Assembly (NCBI GenBank): GCA_047615865.1 | Contig: JBLHIB010000001.1 | Coordinates: 1 to 64,000, forward strand | Origin: JADFAK01 sp047615865 | GTDB taxonomy: Bacteria > Bacteroidota > Bacteroidia > Flavobacteriales_D > Sanyastnellaceae | Direction: 5' to 3' | Length of the DNA stretch: 64,000 nt | Shown: piece after piece, positions 1 through 9,691 of the stretch | Layout: each line of letters opens with the position of its first letter | How positions within the stretch are numbered: the stretch's first letter is position 1 | The notes under the pieces: model-generated | The model's input: the letters and a program-made list of their open reading frames with translations, nothing else | The model's database searches: none | Told to the model about the DNA's origin: nothing | Translations under genes and position numbers: made by a program

Positions 1-725
1 AAGTTGAAGAAATTAAACTTCTGCGACAGACTGATCATTATCGTCGTGAATTTGTAGGTAATGTATCCCATGAATTAAAAACTCCCACATTTAACATTCA
101 AGGTTACTTGCTCACATTGCTTGATGGCGGCTTGGAAGATCCTGAACACAATCGTCTATTTGTAGAAAAAGCTGCGAAAAGTGCTGAACGTATGGTGTCT
201 CTATTGGAGGATCTGGACGCAATTTCAAGAATTGAAGCAGGTGAATTGGCCTTGAACAAATCAACCTTTGATATTATTTCTCTTTGCAAGGATGTTTTAG
301 ACTCTTTGGAACTCAGAGCAAAAAGCAGGGGTATAAAACTGAGCATCAGCAAGCAGCAGGAGCTTCCAATCTTTGTTACCGCCGATAAAAATCGCATTGA
401 GCAAGTACTTATAAATCTCGTGCTCAATTCTATCAATTATGGGATAGAAAACGGCATAACCAAGATTCGATTTTTCGACATGGACGACAACTTCCTCATT
501 GAAGTTGCCGACAACGGAATAGGAATCGAAGGAAAATATCTTCCCCGGCTATTTGAGCGATTTTATCGTGTCGATAAAAGTCGGGCTCGCAATGTTGCTG
601 GATCTGGTCTTGGCTTGGCCATTGTCAAGCACTTGATCGAAGCCCACGAACAGACAATAAACGTTCGTAGTACATTCGGCGTGGGATCTACATTTTCATT
701 TACTCTGGAAAAGGCCCGATCCTGA
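1..725 (+). CDS. Sensor histidine kinase, PhoR-like, 5' end missing
   Basis: This is the C-terminal kinase core of a two-component sensor; the reading frame is open from base 3 and the N-terminal sensor lies off the left edge. The dimerisation/phosphoacceptor H-box (FVGNVSHELKTPTFNIQGY) has its phosphorylated His codon at 69-71. The HATPase domain follows, with an N-box (NRIEQVLINLVLNS), G1 box (DNGIGI), F-box (LFERFYRVD) and G2 box (GSGLGLAIVKHL). The FNIQGY version of the H-box resembles the flavobacterial PhoR-type kinases I know. It should phosphorylate a response regulator whose gene is probably upstream, outside the window. The signal sensed cannot be inferred. The last 30 bases overlap the end of the convergent hydrolase gene. 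Confidence 0.93.
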   Translation, partial: VEEIKLLRQTDHYRREFVGNVSHELKTPTFNIQGYLLTLLDGGLEDPEHNRLFVEKAAKSAERMVSLLEDLDAISRIEAGELALNKSTFDIISLCKDVLDSLELRAKSRGIKLSISKQQELPIFVTADKNRIEQVLINLVLNSINYGIENGITKIRFFDMDDNFLIEVADNGIGIEGKYLPRLFERFYRVDKSRARNVAGSGLGLAIVKHLIEAHEQTINVRSTFGVGSTFSFTLEKARS

Positions 726-1364
726 TGAGTTAACGTATGGATTCGATTGCATCTCCAGTCCAATTTTTGTCGCTGGACCGTGACCTGGATACACCATAAA
801 ATCCTCCGGCAATGCATAGATCTTTTTCTCTATGGAAGAGCACAACTGCGATTCATTTCCTCCTGGCAAATCTGTCCGGCCAACACCACCGCGAAACAGC
901 ACATCTCCTCCAATAACAAATCGTTCAATGTCGTGCACTAGGACTATGTGATCCGGAGAATGACCGGGTGCGCCTAGTACTCGCATGGAAGAATTCCCGA
1001 ACTCAATCGTATCATCCTCAGCGATAAAGTCTGTGGCATTGGGAGAGGGATCATAGGACAAGTTATAAAGTTTAGCAACCTGAACGCTGCTCTCCAGAAC
1101 GACTTGTTCACCCTTTGGATAGAGCAGAGGACATTTAAACTTGGATACCGAATATGCGTTACCCATTACATGATCGATGTGACAATGGGTGTTTACAATT
1201 TTGACAATCCGAATATTTTTATCACTTACGTAGCGACTAAACTCCGCCTCTTCTTTGGCGTCACTCATGCCAGGGTCTACAAGTATTGCCTCACCTGTTT
1301 CATCTTGAAGCAGATAGGTGTTTTCTTGGAATGCATTGAAAGTAAAAATCTCTATTGAAATCAT
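696..1364 (-). CDS. MBL-fold metal-dependent hydrolase (glyoxalase II-like)
   Basis: A 222-residue metallo-beta-lactamase-fold hydrolase. It carries the di-metal signature THCHIDH, followed by the later ligand motifs GHSPDH, GGDVLF and PGHGPAT in the family order. Such single-domain proteins are usually annotated as hydroxyacylglutathione hydrolase-like thioesterases. The substrate here is unknown, and glutathione may not be the thiol used in this phylum. I chose the ATG at 1364 (MISIEIFTFNAF), because the fold starts there; an upstream in-frame start would add 25 hydrophobic residues that do not fit the family. It is cytoplasmic as called. It converges on the histidine kinase and overlaps its 3' end, so the two are independent transcripts. 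Confidence 0.88.
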   Translation of the reverse strand: MISIEIFTFNAFQENTYLLQDETGEAILVDPGMSDAKEEAEFSRYVSDKNIRIVKIVNTHCHIDHVMGNAYSVSKFKCPLLYPKGEQVVLESSVQVAKLYNLSYDPSPNATDFIAEDDTIEFGNSSMRVLGAPGHSPDHIVLVHDIERFVIGGDVLFRGGVGRTDLPGGNESQLCSSIEKKIYALPEDFMVYPGHGPATKIGLEMQSNPYVNSSGSGLFQSK

Positions 1365-1459
1365 AGGTGCAAATAACCTGAAAAAAAAGAACTGCAACAA
1401 TTGAAAAATAAAAGGCGCAAAAAGATTGATTTTACCCATGGCTACTGAAATAATGCAGC

Positions 1460-4400
1460 ATGAAAAGAGTTATATTTACGGTTCATCCTAAATTTGAATC
1501 AGACTTTGTGAATTCCACCCTTTCCAAAATACTGATCTTTCTAACGATAGCATGCTCTCTGTCGGCCAATGGCCAATTTCACACTGGGTCCAATCAAGAA
1601 TTTGGTAAGAATAGAATTCAGCACCGTGATTTCAATTGGTTGTATTATCCCGATACCAAATTTGAGGTATATTTTTATCAAGGCGGAAAAGAATTAGCTG
1701 AGTACACGTTGAAATCGGCTAAAGTCCAACTACCTGAAGTGGAACGCCAATTGGACTTTATGTTGGATGAAATGATCCAGATAGTTGTCTACAATAAGCA
1801 CAGTGAATTTCGACAAAGTAATGTGGGGATCACGGGAGACAATACTTTTAACATTGGAGGACAAACCCGGATCATCGGTTCGAAGATGTTTGTCTACTAT
1901 GATGGAGATCACGAAGATTTAGATCAACAAATCAGACAAGGTCTGACTCGTGTGCTCTTTGCGCAAATGATGTTCGGCGGTGATTGGAAAAACGTAATTA
2001 AGAATTCAACTTTACTGACTATACCTACTTGGTATCAAGAGGGATTGATTTCCTATGTTGGAAACCCTTGGACCGTGCAGGCCGAAGCAAGGATTAAATC
2101 CGGATTTGACACAGAGTGCTTTGATCACTTCAATCGACTCGAAGGGATAGACGCCAGATATGCAGGTCATGCAATGTGGAAATACATTGCCGATGTTTAT
2201 GGTGAGAATGTAATCCCCAACATTCTATACATGACTCGAGTCAGCCGAAATATTGAAAGCGGTTTTCAATTTGTTTTGGGAATTTCCTTAGATAGCATTA
2301 CTGAAGATATCCGTGATTATTATTCCAATTATTTCAGAAAGGCTGAACAACAAGGTGCATATCCGGGCTATGAAATTCTTTCCGGAAGGGAAAAGTTAAC
2401 TAAGAAAATTGGCAGGGCCCAACCTGAATTGGACTTAGCATCATTGGACAAATCAGAGGCCAAGGCATTCAAGAAGCTTTCCAAACTATTGGGAGAACTT
2501 CCAGTTAAGCACAAGAAAAAATACGTTTACAGCCAATTCAAACTTAGTCCCGATGCCACGCAGGTAGCATTCGTTACAAATGAGTTAGGCCAATATAAAG
2601 TGTGGTTATATTCTTCGGAGACTGGTAAATTAAAGAAGATTTACAAGAGAGAGCACAAATTGGATAGGATCATTGATAAGTCATTCCCTATTCTCGCATG
2701 GCATCCGAGCAGTCAATTGCTCACCTTTACCTTCGAAAATAAAGGACGAGCATATCTAGCAAATTACAATGTTGAGGACAAAAAGATTTCGGAAAAAGAA
2801 CTCTTCAGAATAGAAAAGGTAATCGATATGAGTTATTCAGATGATGGCCGGAAGATAGTGTTCTGCGGAGTAAACCAAGGCCAATCTGACTTGTACCTAT
2901 ATCAGGTAATTGGAAATAACCAACAGCAGTTGACCAATGACATTTATGACGATTTAGATCCCGAGTTTGTGCACAACTCAGAGGCTATAATATTTGCCTC
3001 CAATAGACTAGACGATACGCTTCGCCTTGATATTCCCAATGAACCGATGGATCATGGTCGAGATATTTTCATCTACACCTTAGGAAATGACTTTTTACTC
3101 GAACAAGTAACCAATACACCGGGTGTTGATGAAATAGATCCTAGTCCTTATGACGATGGAAACTATACATTTTTAAGTAATTCTGGAGGCATATACAATC
3201 GTCAAATAGCGACCATTGACAGTACAATTTCACGAATAGACACTATTGTTCATTACCGGTATTTCACCGTTACCAGCGCAATTAGTGAGTTTCCAATTAG
3301 TCCGTGGGAATATGACTTTAACGAGAAGAGCGGAGATTACAGCCTTCTATTCTTCAACGATGGACGCTTTCAATTTTTTCAGGGCAACAGCAAGGATGAC
3401 GAATTTGTTCATCATTTGGGCGAAGCCCTAGGGACCAATACTCGAGGGGAGCAATCACTCGAAATCTTAATCCTCCAAGAACCCATAGTGGAAGGAGAGG
3501 TTGACATTAAAAACTATGTTTTTAGTACTGAAGCCACAGATTATGAATTCGAAAAAGAAACGATCAATCTCGGCGAAGGCAGTGTAACAATGGGCAGCGA
3601 TGAAGAAGACAGTACGAAAGTATTTTTACTTCCAAAATCCAGGAATTACCGCGTCAATTTCGCCACCGATTACGTGCTTTCACAAGTCACGAATACTTTT
3701 GCCAATGAGTTCTACCAGCCATTCTCGGGTCCGAATGCCGCGGTCCCAGGCATCAGTGCAATGTTTAAATTGGGGATAAGCGACTTATTTGAAGATTACA
3801 AGATTGTTGGAGGAATGCGAATGGCGGGCAACCTTGAAAACAACGATTACGGTCTGAGTTTTGAGAACTTGAAAAATCGATTGGACCGGAGAATAAGTTT
3901 TACAAGAAATGGAGATCGCCAGATCAACCAATTCACAATCGAACAAATTCACGCGAATCAACTCCAATACCAGCTCAAATATCCTCTTACAGAGTTATTG
4001 GCTGTCAAAGGAACGTTCATTTATAGGAACGAACGCATTGTAGCACTTTCGACTGATCCACTCAACCTAACCAAGGAAAATCGTTATGTCAATAATGTCG
4101 GTGCAAGGGTTGAATTGGTGTTTGACAATACGATTTCAAAAGGTATCAATCTTTACAATGGCACCCGTTATAAGTTGTGGGCTGAATACTATCAGGAACC
4201 TACAGTAAAGAATTCCGATTTCAAAGTACTAGGACTGGATATTCGCCACTACTTGCGCCTGCACCGAGATCTAATTGCCGCCTTTAGAATCGCAGGAAGC
4301 ACCTCGTTTGGCAGCAGAAGACTGGTTTACTATTTAGGTGGAGTGGACAATTGGATGTTTCCGAAGACCAATGAAGCAACCCAAATTTCTGAAGACCAAA

Positions 4401-4822
4401 ACTACCACTACCAGACGATTGCTACCCCAATGCGTGGATTTTTCGTCAATAGCAGAAATGGAAACTCGTTTATGGTTGCCAATGCTGAATTGCGTTGGCC
4501 AGTATTCAAGTATTTCATGAAAAACCCAATAAAATCAGACTTCCTTCAGAATTTCCAAGTATTGGCATTTGGAGATGTCGGCTCTGCCTGGACAGGAGCT
4601 CATCCCTATTCAAAGGACAATGAATTTAACAATCAAGTGGTAATTTCTGGTCCGATAACAGTGACTGTCGAAAACAATCGAGAACCGATTATCTATGGAT
4701 ATGGGCTCGGAATACGTTCGCGATTATTGGGATATTTCGTGCGCCTTGACTATTCATTTGGAGTTGATGACGGTATTGTTTTGCCAAGAGTCTTGCATCT
4801 TTCTTTAAGCATGGACTTTTAG
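1460..4822 (+). CDS. Secreted PD40 beta-propeller / outer-membrane barrel protein with degenerate peptidase-MA-like domain
   Basis: A 1120-residue envelope protein. Residues about 20-38 form a signal peptide ending near ANGQ. Residues about 60-290 resemble the peptidase MA-like region that precedes PD40 propellers in this phylum. The zinc motif HExxH is replaced by QGLTR (residues 160-164), while the downstream PTWYQEGL motif (E194) remains, so it is probably not a protease. Residues about 340-620 contain TolB-like propeller blades (LSPDATQVAFVTNELGQ; SYSDDGRKIVFCG; DPEFVHNSEAIIFASNR). The C-terminal third is beta-rich and ends LHLSLSMDF, the terminal-Phe pattern of outer-membrane barrels. 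I infer a surface-anchored or barrel-fused propeller. Its ligand is unknown. It is transcribed alone or with the downstream permease. Confidence 0.75.
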   Translation: MKRVIFTVHPKFESDFVNSTLSKILIFLTIACSLSANGQFHTGSNQEFGKNRIQHRDFNWLYYPDTKFEVYFYQGGKELAEYTLKSAKVQLPEVERQLDFMLDEMIQIVVYNKHSEFRQSNVGITGDNTFNIGGQTRIIGSKMFVYYDGDHEDLDQQIRQGLTRVLFAQMMFGGDWKNVIKNSTLLTIPTWYQEGLISYVGNPWTVQAEARIKSGFDTECFDHFNRLEGIDARYAGHAMWKYIADVYGENVIPNILYMTRVSRNIESGFQFVLGISLDSITEDIRDYYSNYFRKAEQQGAYPGYEILSGREKLTKKIGRAQPELDLASLDKSEAKAFKKLSKLLGELPVKHKKKYVYSQFKLSPDATQVAFVTNELGQYKVWLYSSETGKLKKIYKREHKLDRIIDKSFPILAWHPSSQLLTFTFENKGRAYLANYNVEDKKISEKELFRIEKVIDMSYSDDGRKIVFCGVNQGQSDLYLYQVIGNNQQQLTNDIYDDLDPEFVHNSEAIIFASNRLDDTLRLDIPNEPMDHGRDIFIYTLGNDFLLEQVTNTPGVDEIDPSPYDDGNYTFLSNSGGIYNRQIATIDSTISRIDTIVHYRYFTVTSAISEFPISPWEYDFNEKSGDYSLLFFNDGRFQFFQGNSKDDEFVHHLGEALGTNTRGEQSLEILILQEPIVEGEVDIKNYVFSTEATDYEFEKETINLGEGSVTMGSDEEDSTKVFLLPKSRNYRVNFATDYVLSQVTNTFANEFYQPFSGPNAAVPGISAMFKLGISDLFEDYKIVGGMRMAGNLENNDYGLSFENLKNRLDRRISFTRNGDRQINQFTIEQIHANQLQYQLKYPLTELLAVKGTFIYRNERIVALSTDPLNLTKENRYVNNVGARVELVFDNTISKGINLYNGTRYKLWAEYYQEPTVKNSDFKVLGLDIRHYLRLHRDLIAAFRIAGSTSFGSRRLVYYLGGVDNWMFPKTNEATQISEDQNYHYQTIATPMRGFFVNSRNGNSFMVANAELRWPVFKYFMKNPIKSDFLQNFQVLAFGDVGSAWTGAHPYSKDNEFNNQVVISGPITVTVENNREPIIYGYGLGIRSRLLGYFVRLDYSFGVDDGIVLPRVLHLSLSMDF

Positions 4823-4861
4823 TATTTTTACTTACTCTTACACTGCGACACAAATCTGACC

Positions 4862-5254
4862 ATGGATTTAAATACACTAATCATACTTATTGCCATAGGC
4901 ATCTGCGCTGGGATATTGAGTGGTTTTGTAGGCGTTGGTGGCGGTATGGTAATTGTGCCTGCTTTGATCTATTTCTTAGGTCTCACTCAATTTCAAGCTC
5001 AAGGAACAAGTTTGGCCCTCATGATTCCACCAATTGGGATATTGGCTGTGATGAACTATTACAAGGCGGGCAATGTCAATCTGAATTACGCGTTGATCAT
5101 TGCGATAACGTTTATCGTAGGCGGTTACATTGGATCAAAATTGGCACTTCGAATGTCTGAGAATAAAGTAAAGTTGATTTTTGGAGTTTTAATGCTGTAC
5201 GCTTCAGTGCGCATGATTTGGAAAGCGTGGGGAAATCTAGCAAATGATGTTTAA
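4862..5254 (+). CDS. Half-size TauE/SafE-family membrane permease
   Basis: A 130-residue membrane protein with about four hydrophobic segments. It carries the TauE/SafE signature near residue 20 (GILSGFVGVGGGMVIVPAL) and the typical TSLALMIPPIG stretch. Full TauE/SafE permeases have about 250 residues and two such halves; this protein has one half, so it would have to work as a dimer. I know similar short forms in Bacteroidota. Family members move sulfite, sulfoacetate or other organic anions across the inner membrane; the substrate here is unknown. Its stop codon lies 11 bases inside the start of the M20 amidohydrolase gene, so the two are probably translated from one message. Confidence 0.82.
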   Translation: MDLNTLIILIAIGICAGILSGFVGVGGGMVIVPALIYFLGLTQFQAQGTSLALMIPPIGILAVMNYYKAGNVNLNYALIIAITFIVGGYIGSKLALRMSENKVKLIFGVLMLYASVRMIWKAWGNLANDV

Positions 5255-6437
5255 GCTTCAAGAAAGAATCAAGGAGCTCGCTGCTCAACATTTGCCGAAG
5301 GCTATAGCCATCAGACGCAAAATTCATGAGAACCCTGAATTATCTTTCAAGGAAACTGAAACCTGTCAGTTCATATGCGACGAGCTCAATTCCATAGGTC
5401 TGAATGGTTTTAAAAAAATAGGCGGTACTGGAATAGTTTTGGACATCAAAGGAAAGAATCCTGAATCAAGATATTTTGCTTTGCGCGCTGATATTGACGC
5501 CTTGCCAATTGTCGAAGGCACAGGAGTTGAATATGCTTCAAAGAACGAGGGTAAGATGCATGCGTGCGGGCACGATGTTCACACGACTTGCTTGTTAGGA
5601 GCTGCAAAAATTTTATTCGACACCCGAGAAAATTGGCAAGGAACAATTCGGTGCATATTTCAACCTGGTGAAGAATTGTTACCTGGTGGAGCATCGATTC
5701 TCATTGAAGCAGGAGTGTTAGAAGCTCCGCAACCGTTATCTATAATTGGACAACATGTTTTTCCAGATCTGAAGGCTGGAGAGGTTGGTTTTCGCGCTGG
5801 TGAGTATATGGCCTCGGCTGATGAAATTTACATGACGGTTCATGGCATAGGCGGGCATGGGGCTATGCCGCACAAGAATATTGATCCTATTCTGATTGCC
5901 TCGCATATAATTATCGCTTTGCAACAAATTTCGAGCAGAAATGCCAATCCTGAGACGCCGACGGTTCTGAGTATAGGTAAGATTCAAGGTTTGGGAGCCA
6001 CGAATGTAATACCATCAACGGTCACCCTCGAAGGCACATTCCGCACCTTTGACGAAACTTGGCGTTCACTTGCCCACAAGCTCATTCAGAAGACGGCCCA
6101 AGACATTGCTAAATCAATGGGGGGTAGCTGTGAGGTCGAGATCAGAAAAGGTTATCCAGTCTTAAAAAATGACGAGGACCTAACTGAGAAAGTAAAAAAA
6201 TTGGCGATGTCATATTTGGGAGCAGACAAAGTAGTTGATCTGAGCAGACGAATGACCGCAGAAGATTTTGCCTATTACACGCACAAAATACCGGGTAGTT
6301 TTTACCGTCTTGGCACAGCATCACAAGATGGGCAGAATACTTTTCCCGTGCACCATCCAAAATTCAACATTGATGAGAGCGCATTGGAGACAGGCATGGG
6401 ACTAATGGCTTGGTTGGCGATTGGAGATCAATTCTAA
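5244..6437 (+). CDS. M20-family amidohydrolase / carboxypeptidase
   Basis: A 397-residue cytoplasmic M20D zinc peptidase. It carries MHACGHDVHTT (metal-binding Cys/His/Asp/His region), FQPGEELLPGG (the catalytic Glu pair of the family) and a late ligand His in FPVHHPKF. The central dimerisation or lid domain lies at about 185-300 (MTVHGIGGHGAMPHKNIDPI). Close relatives are annotated as N-acyl-L-amino-acid amidohydrolase, hippurate hydrolase or IAA-amino-acid hydrolase; the true substrate cannot be read from the sequence. The start overlaps the permease gene by 11 bases, suggesting translational coupling and perhaps a shared substrate theme. The stop overlaps the convergent recQ stop by four bases (CTAA carries both stops). 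Confidence 0.92.
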   Translation: MMFKLQERIKELAAQHLPKAIAIRRKIHENPELSFKETETCQFICDELNSIGLNGFKKIGGTGIVLDIKGKNPESRYFALRADIDALPIVEGTGVEYASKNEGKMHACGHDVHTTCLLGAAKILFDTRENWQGTIRCIFQPGEELLPGGASILIEAGVLEAPQPLSIIGQHVFPDLKAGEVGFRAGEYMASADEIYMTVHGIGGHGAMPHKNIDPILIASHIIIALQQISSRNANPETPTVLSIGKIQGLGATNVIPSTVTLEGTFRTFDETWRSLAHKLIQKTAQDIAKSMGGSCEVEIRKGYPVLKNDEDLTEKVKKLAMSYLGADKVVDLSRRMTAEDFAYYTHKIPGSFYRLGTASQDGQNTFPVHHPKFNIDESALETGMGLMAWLAIGDQF

Positions 6438-8629
6438 TTGGCTATATCACTAATAAACTTAATCCTCATCAATTTTAATTCGTTTTCCGTGAAATCTCCA
6501 TCAAATTCGTCAATAGCTTGATCAAGATCTGACGATTCTGAGCTCATGAAATACTCAAATATCTCCTCTTGCGAATCTTCATCAATCAAGTCATCAATGT
6601 AATAGTTGATATTAACTTTTGTGCCGCTATTTACAATTGATTCAATCTCATCAATAATCTCAGGAAGCTTTTTTCCTTTAGCATTACCGATATCTTCAAG
6701 AGGCAATTTTCGATCAATGTTCTGAATAATATGGACTTTAAGCCCCGACTTCTTCACGACTGATTTCACCAGCATATCGCTCGGTCGGTCAATTTGATTC
6801 TCCTCGACGTAATTTGCGATCAGTTTAATAAATGGCGCGCCGAACTTCTTAGCTTTTCCACTTCCAACTCCGCCAATTTGAGTGAGCTCATCTATGTTCA
6901 CAGGATAACTGGTAGCCATTTCTTCCAAAGAAGGCTCCTGAAAAATAACATAAGGAGGAAGATCTTTGCCTTTAGCAAAAGACTTACGCAAGTCCTTGAG
7001 TAGGTTGAATAAAGTCGAATCCGTAGCACCGCCGCCTGCTTTCGCGCTCACGACGACATTTTCGTCATCTACATCGCTGTAATCCATTTCCTGGATAAGC
7101 TCAAAACTTGTAGGGTTTTCGATGAATTTTTGTCCGATATCGGTAAGCTTCAAAGTTCCATAGGTCTCGACTTCCTTTCGGAGAAAACCATTCACGACGC
7201 ACTGTCGTGTGACAGCATGCCAGAAACGCACATCTTTATCGACACCTTTATTGTAATATTCAGAATTATCTGCTTTGTAGGTTTTAATCTCTGCTGTCTC
7301 GGCACCAACGAGGACATCAGCAAGAAATTTACCTTTATGCATTTGCTTGAAGGCCTGCGCCGTTTTTAGCAAAAGGGCTACATATTCTTTTCCTTCAAAT
7401 TTCTCTTTGGGATGCTGAGAATTGTCATCCATTTCGGCTCCATCACCATTGACTTCGTCGAATTCCTCACCAAAATAATGTAAAAGGAACTTCCTTCTAG
7501 ACATTGATGTTTCGGCGTATGCAATAACTTCTTGCAGGAGTTGCATGCCTATTTCTTGTTCCGCAATTGGCTTGCCTTGCAAGAATTTTTCAAGTTTCTC
7601 AAGGTCTTTGTAACTATAAAAAGCAACGCAATGACCTTCCCCGCCATCACGACCTGCTCTACCCGTCTCTTGGTAATAGCTTTCAAGTGATTTTGGCATA
7701 TCATGGTGAATTACGAAACGCACATCGGGTTTGTCAATTCCCATTCCGAAAGCGATAGTGGCAACAATCACATCAATGTCCTGCATGAGGAAATTGTCCT
7801 GAATCCTGCTTCTTGCACCGCTATCCATTCCTGCATGATAAGCTGAGGCCTTTATGCCGTTCACTTGGAGTGTTGCTGCTAATTCTTCTACTTTCTTCCT
7901 GCTCAAGCAATAAATAATCCCTGATTTCCCTTCATTTCCTCGAATGAATTGGATTATCTGCTTGGCTGCATTTTTTTTAGGGCGGACTTCATAGTAAAGG
8001 TTAGGCCTATTGAATGAAGCTTTAAATAGCTTTGCATCCTTCATCCCTAAATTCTTCTGTATATCAGTTTGAACTTTTGGAGTTGCCGTTGCAGTAAGAG
8101 CGATAATCGGAACGTCGGCTATTTGAGTGATTATAGGTCTCAGCCGGCGATATTCTGGCCGGAAGTCATGGCCCCATTCTGAGATACAGTGGGCTTCATC
8201 AATGGCAACGAAGGAAATCTTCACACCTTTGAGGAATTCTACATTTTCGTCTTTCGTGAGCGACTCAGGCGCTACATATAAGAGTTTCGTCTCGCCATTC
8301 ACTACATCTTCCTTGACGCGGGCTATCTCACCCTTATTTAGAGAAGAGTTTAGAAAGTGAGCCACACTGTCTTTCTGGCTAAATCCTCTAATAGCATCAA
8401 CTTGATTCTTCATCAAAGCGATAAGTGGGGACACTACTATGGCAGTTCCTTCGCTCATTAATGCAGGGAGTTGGTAGCACATAGACTTCCCGCCACCAGT
8501 AGGCATTATTACGAAGGCATCGTTTCCAGCGAGTAAATTCGCTATCACACTTTCCTGCTCTCCTTTGAACTTATTGAAACCAAAAAAGCTTTTTAGTGCT
8601 TCACGAGGTGATATTTCGACCGTTGTCAT
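6434..8629 (-). CDS. recQ: ATP-dependent DNA helicase RecQ
   Basis: A 731-residue 3'-5' DNA helicase for recombination and replication repair. Superfamily 2 motifs appear in order: motif 0 (GFNKFKGEQESVI), Walker A (PTGGGKSMCYQLP), DEAH (IDEAHCISEWGHDFRPEY, about residues 144-147), TATAT, and motif VI (QETGRAGRDG). An RQC region follows, then an HRDC domain (LPPYVIFQEPSLEEMA). A C-terminal tail of about 100 acidic residues after the HRDC is typical of RecQ in this phylum as I know it. I start it at the ATG at 8629 (MTTVEISPREAL); the upstream in-frame ATG adds 12 residues outside the conserved region. It is divergent from kdsD and convergent with the M20 gene. Confidence 0.96.
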   Translation of the reverse strand: MTTVEISPREALKSFFGFNKFKGEQESVIANLLAGNDAFVIMPTGGGKSMCYQLPALMSEGTAIVVSPLIALMKNQVDAIRGFSQKDSVAHFLNSSLNKGEIARVKEDVVNGETKLLYVAPESLTKDENVEFLKGVKISFVAIDEAHCISEWGHDFRPEYRRLRPIITQIADVPIIALTATATPKVQTDIQKNLGMKDAKLFKASFNRPNLYYEVRPKKNAAKQIIQFIRGNEGKSGIIYCLSRKKVEELAATLQVNGIKASAYHAGMDSGARSRIQDNFLMQDIDVIVATIAFGMGIDKPDVRFVIHHDMPKSLESYYQETGRAGRDGGEGHCVAFYSYKDLEKLEKFLQGKPIAEQEIGMQLLQEVIAYAETSMSRRKFLLHYFGEEFDEVNGDGAEMDDNSQHPKEKFEGKEYVALLLKTAQAFKQMHKGKFLADVLVGAETAEIKTYKADNSEYYNKGVDKDVRFWHAVTRQCVVNGFLRKEVETYGTLKLTDIGQKFIENPTSFELIQEMDYSDVDDENVVVSAKAGGGATDSTLFNLLKDLRKSFAKGKDLPPYVIFQEPSLEEMATSYPVNIDELTQIGGVGSGKAKKFGAPFIKLIANYVEENQIDRPSDMLVKSVVKKSGLKVHIIQNIDRKLPLEDIGNAKGKKLPEIIDEIESIVNSGTKVNINYYIDDLIDEDSQEEIFEYFMSSESSDLDQAIDEFDGDFTENELKLMRIKFISDIAN

Positions 8630-8640
8630 GGATAAATTTC

Positions 8641-8648
8641 TACTTTTG
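8641..8648 (+). promoter_or_regulatory. Candidate -7 promoter box (TAnnTTTG) for kdsD-tatC
   Basis: TACTTTTG matches the Bacteroidota sigma-A -7 consensus TAnnTTTG. It lies 76 bases upstream of the kdsD start and just upstream of the divergent recQ start. I see no convincing -33 TTTG at standard spacing, so this is sequence-match evidence only. Confidence 0.35.
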
Positions 8649-8723
8649 CGAGCATTAAAATACAACTTATTTCTGTTTTATGAGTTTTAAAACAGAGCTC
8701 ACACAAATTATTCGATTTTTGTT

Positions 8724-9689
8724 TTGATAAATTCTCAATCCATTACCGATTCCGCAAAAAAAACTCTGAAGATAGAGGCCGACGCGATTAACCATTTGGT
8801 TGATCTTATCGACAATCATTTCGTTAGCGTAGTTCAGTTAGTTCTCCAATCAGAAGGCAGGGTGGTGATCACCGGTATTGGCAAGAGCGCGAATATAGCG
8901 AATAAAATAGTCGCCACGCTCAATTCAACTGGCACGCCAGCAGTGTTTATGCACGCCGCCGATGCGATTCATGGAGATTTGGGAAATGTCCAGAAGAACG
9001 ATGTGGTTATTTGTATTTCGAAAAGTGGAGAATCGCCTGAAATCAAGGTTTTGGCGCCATTGGTAAAAAAGATGGGAAACAAGCTCGTAGGCATGGTCGG
9101 AAATATAGACTCATTTCTAGCCAAGCAATCGGACCATATCCTAAATACTACCGTTGAGGTCGAGGCTTGTCCCAACAACTTGGCTCCTACTTCGAGCACA
9201 ACTGCTCAGCTTGTTATGGGTGATGCCTTAGCTGTGGCGCTCATGGAGTGCCGTGGATTCAAGGCCTCAGATTTCGCAAAATACCACCCAGGAGGTGCAC
9301 TAGGCAAGAAATTATATACCCGAATGGGAGACCTAATTTTTGCCGAAAGAAAACCTCAAGTTGACATTGAAGCTTCACTGTCTGAAGTAATTGTAGAGAT
9401 TTCAAGCAATCGATTAGGAGCGACAATCGTTTTGGACTCTGGGGCAATTTGTGGTGTAATTACAGATGGTGACTTGAGAAGGATGTTGGAAAAAGGCGAG
9501 AATGTAACAACTATGAAGGCGAAGGACATTATGTCACCAACACCTAAAACTATTTCTCTGGATGCATTGGCTGTAGACGGATTTCATCTAATGGAACAGA
9601 ATAAGATCACTCAATTGGTAGTCACTAACGGAGATAAATATGCCGGAATTGTGCATCTTCACGACATGCTCAAAGAAGGAATTTACTAG
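8724..9689 (+). CDS. kdsD: KpsF/GutQ-type D-arabinose-5-phosphate isomerase
   Basis: A 321-residue enzyme interconverting ribulose-5-phosphate and arabinose-5-phosphate, the first step to KDO for lipopolysaccharide. The N-terminal SIS domain (about 35-190) shows GIGKSANIANK, CISKSGESPE and PTSSTTAQL. Two CBS domains fill about 205-321. It appears to use a TTG start: between the preceding in-frame stop (8688-8690) and the conserved region there is no in-frame ATG or GTG. TatC follows after only two bases, so the two are co-transcribed. LptB lies further downstream, consistent with an envelope role. Confidence 0.94.
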   Translation: MINSQSITDSAKKTLKIEADAINHLVDLIDNHFVSVVQLVLQSEGRVVITGIGKSANIANKIVATLNSTGTPAVFMHAADAIHGDLGNVQKNDVVICISKSGESPEIKVLAPLVKKMGNKLVGMVGNIDSFLAKQSDHILNTTVEVEACPNNLAPTSSTTAQLVMGDALAVALMECRGFKASDFAKYHPGGALGKKLYTRMGDLIFAERKPQVDIEASLSEVIVEISSNRLGATIVLDSGAICGVITDGDLRRMLEKGENVTTMKAKDIMSPTPKTISLDALAVDGFHLMEQNKITQLVVTNGDKYAGIVHLHDMLKEGIY

Positions 9690-9691
9690 CC

